Notes: a model not told the origin generated them from the letters alone. A stretch of 35,496 nt of DNA from a candidate division WS6 bacterium GW2011_GWE2_33_157 (GCA_000989675.1 LBOT01000003.1:54257-89752), one strand, 5' to 3'; shown: positions 1 to 8,945, numbered from the stretch's first letter. Translations and numbers: made by a program.

Positions 1-103
1 AATGTATTATTGTTGTTCCCAAAGGTGTTTTCTGTTTAATATCTGAAGTTGGGGTTTCAAACTCTGAACTAAGTACTGCTTTTTGTTCTAATATTCCTCC
101 CAT
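1..103 (-). CDS. Unidentified protein, N-terminal fragment cut by window edge
   Basis: An open frame starts at an ATG (reverse complement of 101-103) and runs to the left edge with no stop, giving about 34 residues that begin MGGILEQKAVLSSEF. It was too short for the ORF track. It lies 71 bp downstream of the HerA/TraG-like ATPase on the same strand, so it may be the next gene of that operon. I see no recognisable domain in the fragment and no Shine-Dalgarno motif before the ATG. The rest of the gene lies outside the window. That it is coding is an inference from the uninterrupted frame and position. Confidence 0.4.
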   Translation of the reverse strand, partial: MGGILEQKAVLSSEFETPTSDIKQKTPLGTTIIH

Positions 104-174
104 TTTAATAAAGTATTTTTCATATATATTAATTTAAAACCTTTATACAAAATATCATAGAATGAAACTATCTC

Positions 175-2637
175 CTACTCCGTGGGATTAGTTTCGTTTT
201 TCTCTTTGCTACTAGTGCTCATTACAGATCTATTACCACTCTCACTATATGTTTGATTACTCCACCTTATTATTTTATCTTCAATCACTTCTTTAGGCGT
301 ACCATATTTACTTCTCGAAAGCTCTATTACCTTATTCTTTAACCCAAATGGCTCAAACCTTGGAGGAAGCGATTTTGCACTAAATGTGTTTGATGTCATT
401 CCATCTATACATAACTTGATATACATTGAGTGTGCATCTAAAGAAACTAAATCCTCAGAAGCAATATTTGGAGCAAATTCTTTCTCTAAGATGGAAGCAT
501 CTGCCTGACTTACAACAAATGAACCTAAAGTTCCTACATTTCCAAATATAGCTTGCCTTACTGTTAAAGGTAATTGATCAATATATTGATTAGTCATACA
601 TAAATCTAGTTTAAATTTTCTAGCTTCTGAAAGAATCTTAGCAAAAGAATCTGTTGCAAAATTTTGGAATTCATCAACAAACAAATAGAAATCATTACGA
701 TCATCAGCAGCCATATCTACTCTTTCTAAAGCCGTAGATTGAAGCCTTGTTATAATCATTCCTCCAAGTAGAGATGCTGTTTCCTCTCCTAATTTACCCT
801 GAGCAAGATTAACAAGTAATATCTTTTTGTTATCCATTATCTCTCTTAAATCAATAGTCGATTTTACTTGTCCAATTATATTTCTAGTAACAGCAGAAGA
901 TACAAATCTTCCTACTTTGTTTTGTATTGGAGAAATACTTTCTGAAAGTAGTTTTTGATTCTGAGACATTTGAGCAAACTCTTCTTCCCAGAATTTAACC
1001 AAAATTGGATCATTCACCTGTTTAAGAATAAACTTTCTGTAATTACGATCTGTAAGTAGTCTTAATATTGAGAGGAGAGTTGTACCCTGAGCTTCAAGTG
1101 CAGTAGCAACAGTATTTGTAAGAATATATTGTAACCTTGGTCCCCAAGATGTACCAAATTGCTTTTTAAATACTTCCACTACTCCATCAGCAATCAAGTC
1201 CCTTTGAGATTTATCTTTTAATTCTAAAAGATTAAAACCAATAGGGAAATTTGTATCTGTAGGATTGAAATATATTACATCATCAATTCTCTCTGGAGGA
1301 ATGAAATCCAAAAGTTCATCAACTAACTCTCCGTGAGGATCTATTAAACATGCACCATCACCACGTAAGATATCAGAGATAAACATATTCTTAAATACTG
1401 TGGATTTACCAACACCTGTTTTACCTAATATATAGAAATGCTTTCTCCTATCTTCTCTTTTTATACCAAATTCAAATCTAGAACCTCTGTAATCTGTTTC
1501 CGCAAATACCGTTACACCATTCTCACCAACTTTAGGTAAATTCATAGGAGGTTCAATTTTCTTTGACCTACTCCATGCAATATTAGGAGTCTCTACTGAA
1601 ATATTTGGCATATGATATAGCGATGCTAATTCCTCAATATTTAATATGTCCACAATATCTGATGGTAAGTATCTTTTCACATAACTTTCATAAATTACTT
1701 TTCCAGATTTTGATGGTGACGAGTGTATAAAAGTATTTAAATGTGCTGTAGTAAACTGTTTGAAACTTGCAACAATATCCCTAAATATTTGTTCTGAATC
1801 CATCTGTGTTGAAGCCTTTGTAACAATCCTTACATTGAATTCAAAACCCAACTTAAGCATCTTAGTTTCAATCTCACTTAATTCTTCCTCTTGACCTGGT
1901 TCTAATTTAACAACCTCTTTTCTCTTAGTCTCTTCCCCATTTATATTTGATAGGGTATTACCTACTCCCTGCATTAACCCTGCTAATTGATCAAAAAATC
2001 CCCCTCCGTATGGATTTCTTCCTTCTTTAATTGCTGTAATATATTTTTTTGAATTACTCTGCCAATAGTTGGATACAGGTCTAACTAATATCTGTATCCA
2101 TGCATATTGATCTAACTTTAAATCTGATATTGCTCCAGTGATAGCAGCAAGTGGATCTACTTCAAAATTTCTAAATGTTTTAATCGGGAATATATAGTCT
2201 TTTTCTAATTCTACTTCTCCTGTTGTAACAAACAACTGTTTTTCCGTTTCTTTGTTTTTTGCATAATCATCCACATATCTAATATCTGCATTTGGATATT
2301 GAGCATATATTTGACCCTCTACAAATTTTGCTAAATGGTGTGGCACAACACTGTAGAACTTTATACCCTCATTACCACTTGAAGCTATCTCAAAACTAAT
2401 TAAATCTTCTGATTTTCTAGAATCTCCCAATATACCATGTATGGAGGCAAACATCTGCTCGGCAGCTAATGGAGTTCTATCATTCTCTTTTGGAACTAAT
2501 ATCTGCATTATTAATGGATTTCTTACTTCATCAAAAACCACTGATTCTTCCTTTGATTTACCACCGACAAGAAAAACGAAGGCTACAAAAAGAAGAGAAG
2601 CAAATATAAGTATTAATATTACAATTGGCATAGTCAT
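175..2637 (-). CDS. Membrane-anchored HerA/TraG-like DNA-translocase ATPase (type IV secretion family)
   Basis: The 820-residue protein has one N-terminal membrane segment (about residues 4-26), a long middle region without a motif I can name, and a C-terminal RecA-fold ATPase. Walker A is GKTGVGKST at about 405-413 and a Walker B-like LFVDE sits near 652-656, followed by a helicase-like TNQYIDQLP. This layout matches membrane ATPases annotated as type IV secretion DNA-binding, TraG/TraD-like or DUF87 proteins, which are common in Patescibacteria. They are thought to move DNA or protein across the membrane, but the substrate is not known here. It lies 45 bp downstream of the LCP-like/LytR_C gene on the same strand. 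No other type IV secretion or pilus gene is visible in the window, so its machine must be encoded elsewhere or it works alone. The second Met (residue 3) is an alternative start. Confidence 0.8.
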   Translation of the reverse strand: MTMPIVILILIFASLLFVAFVFLVGGKSKEESVVFDEVRNPLIMQILVPKENDRTPLAAEQMFASIHGILGDSRKSEDLISFEIASSGNEGIKFYSVVPHHLAKFVEGQIYAQYPNADIRYVDDYAKNKETEKQLFVTTGEVELEKDYIFPIKTFRNFEVDPLAAITGAISDLKLDQYAWIQILVRPVSNYWQSNSKKYITAIKEGRNPYGGGFFDQLAGLMQGVGNTLSNINGEETKRKEVVKLEPGQEEELSEIETKMLKLGFEFNVRIVTKASTQMDSEQIFRDIVASFKQFTTAHLNTFIHSSPSKSGKVIYESYVKRYLPSDIVDILNIEELASLYHMPNISVETPNIAWSRSKKIEPPMNLPKVGENGVTVFAETDYRGSRFEFGIKREDRRKHFYILGKTGVGKSTVFKNMFISDILRGDGACLIDPHGELVDELLDFIPPERIDDVIYFNPTDTNFPIGFNLLELKDKSQRDLIADGVVEVFKKQFGTSWGPRLQYILTNTVATALEAQGTTLLSILRLLTDRNYRKFILKQVNDPILVKFWEEEFAQMSQNQKLLSESISPIQNKVGRFVSSAVTRNIIGQVKSTIDLREIMDNKKILLVNLAQGKLGEETASLLGGMIITRLQSTALERVDMAADDRNDFYLFVDEFQNFATDSFAKILSEARKFKLDLCMTNQYIDQLPLTVRQAIFGNVGTLGSFVVSQADASILEKEFAPNIASEDLVSLDAHSMYIKLCIDGMTSNTFSAKSLPPRFEPFGLKNKVIELSRSKYGTPKEVIEDKIIRWSNQTYSESGNRSVMSTSSKEKNETNPTE

Positions 2638-2682
2638 AACATAGACATTTTACCCTAGAAAGAGAATATTTAGAAGATACTC

Positions 2683-3891
2683 TTAAAAAGAGTACATCCT
2701 AGAGATATCTTTACCCAAAATGATAACAATATCTCCTGTTGTCATAAATGATGGCCTACCCTCTATTATTTCATATTGACCAGGGAATATCTCCATTATC
2801 GTAGATAGGGAATCATTGTATTCTTCCTTATTCGGAACATAAAAGATTGTATTGTCTACATTATTTGGAGCATTTTCAAACCTTACTACCTCACACCCAC
2901 TATTTCTAATTCTTCTTGCATACTGCCCTGCAGCACCAGTTACTCCACTCCCATTATAAACCTCAACTCTTGTTCTCTCTTTCTCTAGCTCACGATCAAT
3001 CATACTATCTATATGCTCTCTCCAAGTAGCATCAAACTCACTTGTTTTGATTGTATTTGATATACCCCCGCTATCAACCAATTCTTCTTGAGAAAGGTAT
3101 TTGTTATCACTTAAATCAATGATATAAGGTCTAGAAGAAAGTGTTCCCTGCTCTATTTGTTTTAACTTAACAACAGTACTTGCTAGTGTTGGTAAAGAGG
3201 AATAAACAGTTGATTCTGAATCTTTAAACTTAGATGCAGAAAAAATTAGATTAACCCAACCCAATCTTGAGATAAAGCTATTAAGAAAAAAGGCATCATC
3301 TGATGCTTCGAAACCATTTGCATAGTATTGAGCATATATTGGGTCTCCCGTTGATTCTCCCAGCTTCTCACTAAAGACCTTGAACGATGATGCATTAAAC
3401 CATATATATTCATCAATATTAGTACCTAAAACTTGTTCTATTTGCCATATTGCATACTCAACCCCTCTGCCTCTTTGTTTAAACTCTCCAGCATATTTAA
3501 ACGAAGACACTGGAACTGTATTACCGAAATCCTCTTCTAATCCTGCATACTCTACCCATCCTGGCAAATACACAAGTATTGAAATCTGTTTATCCTTATT
3601 CTCCAAGTACAAATATACCCTACTTATCCTTTCAGACTCGTTATACTCCTCCTCAAATACTACCAATGTTTTTTCAAGAGCATCTTTCTTACTTGAAAGT
3701 AAGTAATATTCCGTATTTCCTCCTTCTAAAGGATTCTCATTTTTTACATTGTTAAAGCTAATATATGAGTATATCCCTCCTGCAAGGAGTAATGTACAAA
3801 AAAGATAAAACAAAACATTACCAAATTTAATTTTTATTTTTGGCTTTTTCTTTTCAACCGATGCTCTGTATCTTTCTCTACCTGTACTCAT
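2683..3891 (-). CDS. Membrane-anchored LCP-like protein with C-terminal LytR_C domain
   Basis: A 402-residue protein with a basic cytoplasmic N-terminus, one membrane segment near residues 25-45, and a large outside part. The C-terminal part, beginning VEVYNGSGVTGAAG near residue 308, fits the LytR_C domain found at the end of LytR-CpsA-Psr proteins. The middle part has an LCP-like rhythm (a strand pair, then YLPGWVE where active LCP proteins have a PRDT-type motif, then a helix ending VLGTNIDEYIWFN). The arginine and aspartate of that motif are not present, so phosphotransferase activity in attaching wall polymers is doubtful. It lies 2 bp after the RluA-family gene. The LytR_C call is fairly firm; the degenerate LCP assignment is inference. 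Confidence 0.65.
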   Translation of the reverse strand: MSTGRERYRASVEKKKPKIKIKFGNVLFYLFCTLLLAGGIYSYISFNNVKNENPLEGGNTEYYLLSSKKDALEKTLVVFEEEYNESERISRVYLYLENKDKQISILVYLPGWVEYAGLEEDFGNTVPVSSFKYAGEFKQRGRGVEYAIWQIEQVLGTNIDEYIWFNASSFKVFSEKLGESTGDPIYAQYYANGFEASDDAFFLNSFISRLGWVNLIFSASKFKDSESTVYSSLPTLASTVVKLKQIEQGTLSSRPYIIDLSDNKYLSQEELVDSGGISNTIKTSEFDATWREHIDSMIDRELEKERTRVEVYNGSGVTGAAGQYARRIRNSGCEVVRFENAPNNVDNTIFYVPNKEEYNDSLSTIMEIFPGQYEIIEGRPSFMTTGDIVIILGKDISRMYSF

Positions 3892-3893
3892 AT

Positions 3894-4847
3894 TTAAACT
3901 TTAAAAGTTAATCTATTTCCATTCTCCTTTACAAAACTAAGAAGTACTTCCTCCAACATTATACTGTTACTATTAACCCTACCTTCCGCATAAAGAGAAT
4001 CTCCTTTAATATGTAAGCCTAAGTATTTAAGTGTAGCCCTAATTTGATGCATACGCCCAGTTTCAATCTTTATTAATGCTTGGTTGTTAGAATACAATAC
4101 ATAGCTTAAAGCGTATTTAGAACCATCAAACTCATATCTTTTGAATTCCATCTTATATCTATCCCTACTACTTCTTCCTATATATCCTTCCACTTTTTCC
4201 CACTTTTTCCAAGGTTCAATATCTATATTCATTCTTTCTAAGTATTTTTCAATATCCAAATCCTGATCAATATTTTTGTACTCATTACTTTCTTCCAGAT
4301 ATGCATGATATATCTTTATTACCTCATGCCTTTTAAACAAACCTCTTAAATATTCTTGTGTATGCTTATTTTTTGCAACAACCATTAAACCTGAGACCCC
4401 CTTATCCAACCTATGAACAATACCCCCCTTGTCTAGTAAACCATCATATTCATTTTTACTTTCTAAATAGTAACGAATGAAATTAGCTAAAGTTCTATCA
4501 CTATTTCCTACTCCAGGATGGACAACTAAATTTTTCTGTTTATACAAAACAATTAGTTCCTCATCTTCATACCTAATATCTAAATCCCCTTTCTGTGGAA
4601 GAATCTCCTTGCTTAAATCCAACTTATTATTAATATCCAACCAATATTTCTCATCAATGTATATTACATCTCTTTCCTTAAATCTATACGCTTTTTTACA
4701 TATATTTCCATTTACACTACACCCCTTTTCTATGTAATTTTGTACTAAAGATCTTGTTAAAGATATATTCCCCATTTCCTCTAGGATGCTGTGCACAACA
4801 CTATCTAATCTCTGTCCAATATATTTATCCTCTATTACACTTTCCAT
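3894..4847 (-). CDS. RluA-family 23S rRNA/tRNA pseudouridine synthase
   Basis: This 317-residue cytoplasmic enzyme isomerises uridine to pseudouridine in rRNA or tRNA. An N-terminal S4-like RNA-binding domain (about 1-75) is followed by the catalytic domain with the family motif GIVHRLDKGVSGLMVVAKN, in which the aspartate of HRLD is the nucleophile. A later GRMHQIRATLKYLGLHIKGD stretch is typical of RluA/RluD enzymes. The start overlaps the end of lspA by 23 nt, so translation is probably coupled. lspA next to an RluD-type gene is a familiar arrangement in Gram-positive bacteria. The exact target uridine cannot be told from the sequence. Length is normal for the family. Confidence 0.92.
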   Translation of the reverse strand: MESVIEDKYIGQRLDSVVHSILEEMGNISLTRSLVQNYIEKGCSVNGNICKKAYRFKERDVIYIDEKYWLDINNKLDLSKEILPQKGDLDIRYEDEELIVLYKQKNLVVHPGVGNSDRTLANFIRYYLESKNEYDGLLDKGGIVHRLDKGVSGLMVVAKNKHTQEYLRGLFKRHEVIKIYHAYLEESNEYKNIDQDLDIEKYLERMNIDIEPWKKWEKVEGYIGRSSRDRYKMEFKRYEFDGSKYALSYVLYSNNQALIKIETGRMHQIRATLKYLGLHIKGDSLYAEGRVNSNSIMLEEVLLSFVKENGNRLTFKV

Positions 4848-5223
4848 CTTTATCGAAAATACAAATTAAGATAATTAAGAGAGCATATATAACTATGAAA
4901 ATATCTGCAATATTTAAGGACATATTAAAGACATTAATATAGTCACATATGTATTTTAGAAACACTCTAACTACAAAATTACTAAAACCTAGTATTACAA
5001 CACCAAATGTTAAATACCTTATTATACCCTTTACCCTAGTACCTATAAATATTAAGAAGGATAGTATTAAAAACGATATTATTTCTTCATATATTATATC
5101 TATTCCAAACGCGACTCCCCTATTTTTTACACACCCGTTATTAGAAAAAAAGTATACCGAAAGAAAAACATTTATTAATGAAATCAAGACTGAAAGGGAA
5201 AAAGTATATATATCTTTTTTCAT
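4825..5223 (-). CDS. lspA: Signal peptidase II (lipoprotein signal peptidase), divergent
   Basis: A 132-residue protein with about four membrane segments, somewhat short for LspA. It carries NRGVAFG, matching the NxGxAFG motif, and the two conserved aspartate regions: CDYINVF (usually VVDF) and NIADIFIVI (usually FNIADSAIVIG). The two aspartates of the catalytic dyad are therefore kept, while the usual GNxxDR is altered to SNFVVR. It should cleave signal peptides of diacylglyceryl-modified lipoproteins at the membrane. It follows the Lgt-like gene by 1 bp and overlaps the RluA-family gene. The call rests on motifs plus neighbourhood; overall similarity looks low. Confidence 0.75.
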   Translation of the reverse strand: MKKDIYTFSLSVLISLINVFLSVYFFSNNGCVKNRGVAFGIDIIYEEIISFLILSFLIFIGTRVKGIIRYLTFGVVILGFSNFVVRVFLKYICDYINVFNMSLNIADIFIVIYALLIILICIFDKDGKCNRG

Positions 5224-5224
5224 A

Positions 5225-6037
5225 CTATTTTAACTTAACCGACCTTACAGCTGAAACACTTTCAATACGCACTCTAGCCATCTTTAAGTCAACAATAAAG
5301 GATATGCCCATAACTATTGACCATATTACAAAGATAGCAATTAAAACATCCTCTAAGAATGACAACTCACTTGTAAGATATAGATAGGAGATATACAAAG
5401 AAGAAATTAAAACAACTAAAAATCCTACATAACCCAATACATATTTCTCCCTTAGTGGATTCTTAACAACTTTGTATATAAATTTAAACAGTAAGAAAAA
5501 TACTGCTAATAAAGCTATCAATACTAAACCTTTATATATCCAATCATTGAAACCACTATTAATACCAATATACATAAACGAAAGCCCTAACATAGTGGTT
5601 GAGGAGAAATATATTGGAAAAAACATATGCTTTAATCTCCATTTCTTCAATACTAAAGCATAGAAGGTCATAAATATTAATAATGAAACAAACATTCCTA
5701 ATATTACTAAACCACCATCCCATATACTAAAGAATCTCCAAGGAAGAAGTCTAAAAAAATATATATCTTCTCCATACTTCTCATATGGTAACCAGTACCA
5801 AATAAATAATCTAAATGTTTCCCACTCCAATATGATGTATACAATTCTCCCAACGATACCACTTAAAAGACCTGATACTAAAAACATATCAAAAACAGAT
5901 GATCTGTTTTTTCTAGACTCTGCACTTCCTCTCCAGAATACATACAAGCCACAAAGAAAGATTACTGAATATACAACTAATGGGTGAATATTTCTAATAA
6001 TCTCATTTGTTCTAAATAGCAGTTCGTTCACAATCAA
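5225..6037 (-). CDS. Lgt-like integral membrane protein (degenerate prolipoprotein diacylglyceryl transferase)
   Basis: A 270-residue protein with about seven membrane segments. It begins with an IHP-containing loop as in Lgt, then GRIVYIIL and FFSIWDGGLVILGMF, which line up with the Lgt patterns GRxGYVLF and WDGGMSFHGG. The histidine of HGG is replaced, and the later GRxGNFxNGE signature reads LSFMYIGINSGF, so known essential residues seem lost. It is placed 1 bp before lspA, as expected for lipoprotein maturation genes. It may be a fast-evolving Lgt or a pseudoenzyme. The track start is a TTG at 6037; a GTG at 6031 lies 8 nt after an AGGA motif and is a better start. Confidence 0.55.
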   Translation of the reverse strand: MIVNELLFRTNEIIRNIHPLVVYSVIFLCGLYVFWRGSAESRKNRSSVFDMFLVSGLLSGIVGRIVYIILEWETFRLFIWYWLPYEKYGEDIYFFRLLPWRFFSIWDGGLVILGMFVSLLIFMTFYALVLKKWRLKHMFFPIYFSSTTMLGLSFMYIGINSGFNDWIYKGLVLIALLAVFFLLFKFIYKVVKNPLREKYVLGYVGFLVVLISSLYISYLYLTSELSFLEDVLIAIFVIWSIVMGISFIVDLKMARVRIESVSAVRSVKLK

Positions 6038-6075
6038 TTTCCTAATACTTTATACTTCCTATTCTATCAAAATTT

Positions 6076-6822
6076 CTATCTTCTCTTTTTCTTCTTATTC
6101 TTCTTTTTCTTTTTGCCTTTATTTGTTTGCTCTGAATCTTTATTTACAATTACCTGTTCTATTTCTACAGCTTTTGTTTTTGAATTTAGCTTGGTCTTTG
6201 TAGTATCAAGTAATGCAAGAATACCACTACCTAACTTTACAGCAAAACTACTACCTGTCTTGTACTTAGTCCTCTTAGATTCAACTGTTTGAGTAGCATG
6301 TTCCTTTGAAGCTAATACCTGTTGTTCCATAACTTGAGCATTAGGATACTGCTCTTCTCCTACGGCCCTTTCTCTCACTTGAGTTCCACAGTATTCACAA
6401 TGCTTATGATCTTTGTTTATTAACATACCACATGAAGGACATTTCTTCTTTATCTCAAAACCACAGTTGGTACAAAATACAAATCCTGGGAATAGCTGAC
6501 TACCACACTTTGGACAATCACCTAGTTCTGATGTCTCAAATTTAAGATATCTTCTCTCTAAATCAGCCCAGTAAATCTCCTCAATCGTTTCACTTGGTCT
6601 AATAATCAAATATATTATTAACCCTGGAATATTTAATATTATGACTAAAAGTAAGTATGTTATCCTTATACTCTTCTTTGAAGTCCTCTCTCCTGAATCA
6701 ATCCAAACCCATCCTATTAATACCAACCAGAAAATAACTAACACAAAGCTAAGAAATGTTCCCAACATATCAAAATTTAAATTCCCAACGAAATCAAAGA
6801 AACCAAGTATAAAATTCTCCAT
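6076..6822 (-). CDS. Membrane protein with double zinc ribbon and lysine-rich tail
   Basis: A 248-residue protein with two N-terminal membrane segments (about 18-38 and 50-70), then two four-cysteine zinc ribbons: CPKC...CTNC and CPSC...CEYC. A low-complexity linker follows, and the C-terminus is almost pure lysine and arginine (GKKKKKNKKKKRR). The ribbons and tail are probably cytoplasmic. Double zinc ribbons of this sort usually mediate protein or nucleic-acid contacts, and the basic tail could bind RNA, DNA or acidic lipids. It is the first protein gene after tRNA-Leu in the minus-strand run that leads into the Lgt-like/lspA genes (38 bp gap). The function is unknown. Confidence 0.7.
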   Translation of the reverse strand: MENFILGFFDFVGNLNFDMLGTFLSFVLVIFWLVLIGWVWIDSGERTSKKSIRITYLLLVIILNIPGLIIYLIIRPSETIEEIYWADLERRYLKFETSELGDCPKCGSQLFPGFVFCTNCGFEIKKKCPSCGMLINKDHKHCEYCGTQVRERAVGEEQYPNAQVMEQQVLASKEHATQTVESKRTKYKTGSSFAVKLGSGILALLDTTKTKLNSKTKAVEIEQVIVNKDSEQTNKGKKKKKNKKKKRR

Positions 6823-6848
6823 TTTAATCTCAATAAATATTAAGAATC

Positions 6849-6932
6849 TGGTCGAGGAGGGAGTTGAACCCTCACACTATTGCTAGCACGGGATTTTGAG
6901 TCCCGCGTGTCTGCCAGTTCCACCACTCGACC
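6849..6932 (-). tRNA. tRNA-Leu (anticodon CAA)
   Basis: The reverse complement folds as a type II tRNA. The acceptor stem GGTCGAG/CTCGACC is closed by a discriminator A at 6849. The anticodon stem CGGGA/TCCCG holds the loop CTCAAAA, giving anticodon CAA (6896-6898). A long variable arm (TGCTAGCAATAGTG) and the T-loop GGGTTCAACTCCC are present. CCA is not encoded (GAT follows the discriminator), so the CCA-adding enzyme in this window would be needed. A TATAAT lies 10 nt upstream of the 5' end. Confidence 0.95.
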
Positions 6933-6942
6933 TAATTCAAGT

Positions 6943-6948
6943 ATTATA
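6943..6948 (-). promoter_or_regulatory. -10 element of tRNA-Leu
   Basis: A perfect TATAAT on the minus strand, 10 nt before the mature 5' end of tRNA-Leu. The -35 region is weak. The position relative to the tRNA is the same as for tRNA-Ser in this window, which supports the call. Confidence 0.5.
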
Positions 6949-6974
6949 TATCAATAAAATATGTATTGTATATA

Positions 6975-8291
6975 CTACTTTCCTTCTTTGTACAAATTTC
7001 TGAAACTGGCTATTTCTTTTACAAATGCTAAATCTATTATACCGGTTGGACCATTCCTATGCTTTGCAACAAATACCTCCGCAGTTCCCTTCTTTTCAGT
7101 ATCTGGATTCCATGTTTCCTCCCTATCCAAAAATATTACAACATCAGCATCCTGTTCAATAGAACCTGACTCTCTCAAGTCAGATAGCTGTGGTCTTCTT
7201 CCCTGTCTTTGTTCAATAGCACGAGAAAGCTGTGAAAGAGCAACTACAGGAACATTTAATTCTTTAGCAAGATTCTTTAATCCTTGAGATACCTCCGCTA
7301 CCTCCAAAGTTCTACTCTCTTTACTATTACCATGCATAAGCTGAAGGTAGTCAACAAAAATAATATCTACTCCTTGTTCTAATGCTAATCTCCTTGCTTT
7401 GGTTCTTACTTGATTAATATGCTGTCCAGCCATATCATCGACATATATATTTGCATCAGCCAGCTCACCCATTGTATTTGCTAATTTAACAACCTTCTCT
7501 TCGGTTAATTTGTTTGTTCTAATTTCCCAGAAAGGAATACCCGATTGCATACCCAGTAGTCTATCCATAATTTGCATATTGGACATTTCCAAAGAAAAGA
7601 ATGCTACATTCTTTTTCTCAACTAAAGAAGCATGCCTCATCATATCTAGCGCAAGAGAAGTTTTACCTACAGACGGTCTTGCAGCAACGATAACTAAGTC
7701 AGATTTTTGGAATCCACCAAGTAATACATCCAATTCTCTAAAACCAGTTGAAATACCAGAATAGTCGTCTGATTCTTTAGCATGTGCAGCTCTCTCATAT
7801 GCATCTTTAAGTAGTTCCTTAATATGCACAAAGTTACTCTTTATTCCCTCCTGAGCTACATCGAATAGTAATGTCTCTGATCTATCCACTACCTCGGCAA
7901 CTCCAACTGTTTCATCATATGCCATTTTTGTAATCTCTGAAGATGAGGATATTAAACCTCTCCTTGTAGCTGTCTCCTTTACAATATTTGCATACTCCTC
8001 CGCGTGTGCAGAAGTTGGAACAAATGATGCTAACTCAGTAAGATATGCCCTACCTCCTACCTTGCTTAATATCTTACTTTTCTTCAACTTATCTGAAACT
8101 GTAACTAAATCTATTGGAAGACCACTCTCAAAAAGTTCTAATACACTCTTATATATTGCAACATGACGATCATCATAGAAGTGTTGAGGTTTTAACCACC
8201 CAGATACATTTATCAATGCATCTTTATCTAAAAGTATTGAACCTAAAACTGATTTCTCTGCTTCTAAGTTTTGAGGCGGAACTCTATCCAT
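6975..8291 (-). CDS. dnaB: Replicative DNA helicase DnaB
   Basis: A 438-residue hexameric 5'-3' helicase that unwinds DNA at the replication fork. The N-terminal domain begins PPQNLEAEKSVLGSILLD, as in most DnaB proteins. The C-terminal RecA-like domain has Walker A ARPSVGKTSLAL, Walker B IIFVDYLQLM and the arginine-rich RQGRRPQLSDLRESGSIEQD. No intein or insertion is seen and the length is normal. It follows the MBL-fold gene by 6 bp and ends 42 bp before the tRNA-Leu 5' end. There is no Shine-Dalgarno motif before the ATG. Confidence 0.97.
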   Translation of the reverse strand: MDRVPPQNLEAEKSVLGSILLDKDALINVSGWLKPQHFYDDRHVAIYKSVLELFESGLPIDLVTVSDKLKKSKILSKVGGRAYLTELASFVPTSAHAEEYANIVKETATRRGLISSSSEITKMAYDETVGVAEVVDRSETLLFDVAQEGIKSNFVHIKELLKDAYERAAHAKESDDYSGISTGFRELDVLLGGFQKSDLVIVAARPSVGKTSLALDMMRHASLVEKKNVAFFSLEMSNMQIMDRLLGMQSGIPFWEIRTNKLTEEKVVKLANTMGELADANIYVDDMAGQHINQVRTKARRLALEQGVDIIFVDYLQLMHGNSKESRTLEVAEVSQGLKNLAKELNVPVVALSQLSRAIEQRQGRRPQLSDLRESGSIEQDADVVIFLDREETWNPDTEKKGTAEVFVAKHRNGPTGIIDLAFVKEIASFRNLYKEGK

Positions 8292-8297
8292 ATATTT

Positions 8298-8945
8298 TTA
8301 TTTAAGAAATATTACTTCCATATTTTTGTTCTCCTGCTCAACTGTTGGAGTAACATTAACATATGTTTCTTCTCTTACATTAGTAAAACCGAAGTATTTA
8401 ATAAAATCTTCTCTACTCTTTAAGTCCTTACCAATTTTTAAACCATCCTGTTTATAAGCACATGGAATTAAAATTGTAGGATCTATGTAATTAATTATCT
8501 TTTCTAATTTCTCATATTCTACAAAGAGATCACCATTACCAATTGGAATTATCAATACATCCACATCCCCTAAATCCTTTGCTAATGAAATATCTACATC
8601 ATTTTTTAACAAACCCATATATACAACTCGCAGTACGGTTTCATCTATTGTAAAGAATGTAGAATCAACATCTCTTCTAATCATTAATCCGCCAATTTCA
8701 AACTCTCCAGGAGATGATATCTCTATTATCTTATCCCTATGCTCTGGTTCTACTTTCTTTAATAAATCATTTTCAGCTAAGATATTCTCTTTCCCCTCCA
8801 ACCCCTTATCTGTGAAAAGAACGACATCTGCGCTACTCTTGCTTAAACTCAATCCACTCTGTTTTAATGCGAGAGGGTCTGTAAGAACGGTAGTATCACC
8901 TGTACTTAATTGAAAGGAAGACCAACCTAGACTTTTAATCTTCAT
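8298..8945 (-). CDS. UlaG-like MBL-fold protein lacking metal ligands
   Basis: A 215-residue protein of the metallo-beta-lactamase fold, closest in pattern to the UlaG-like Lactamase_B_3 group: MKIKSLGWSSFQL, then LTDPLALKQSGL, ISSPGEFEIGGLMI, DVDVLIIPIGNGDL, and a final IDPTILIPCAY. The places where relatives have HxHxDH, a GDLG aspartate and a PxHY histidine here read FTDKGLE, YMGLLK and PCAY. None of the usual zinc ligands is visible, so hydrolase activity is unlikely. It sits between the CsoR-like gene and dnaB on the same strand. The fold assignment is fairly sure; the role is unknown. Confidence 0.65.
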   Translation of the reverse strand: MKIKSLGWSSFQLSTGDTTVLTDPLALKQSGLSLSKSSADVVLFTDKGLEGKENILAENDLLKKVEPEHRDKIIEISSPGEFEIGGLMIRRDVDSTFFTIDETVLRVVYMGLLKNDVDISLAKDLGDVDVLIIPIGNGDLFVEYEKLEKIINYIDPTILIPCAYKQDGLKIGKDLKSREDFIKYFGFTNVREETYVNVTPTVEQENKNMEVIFLK

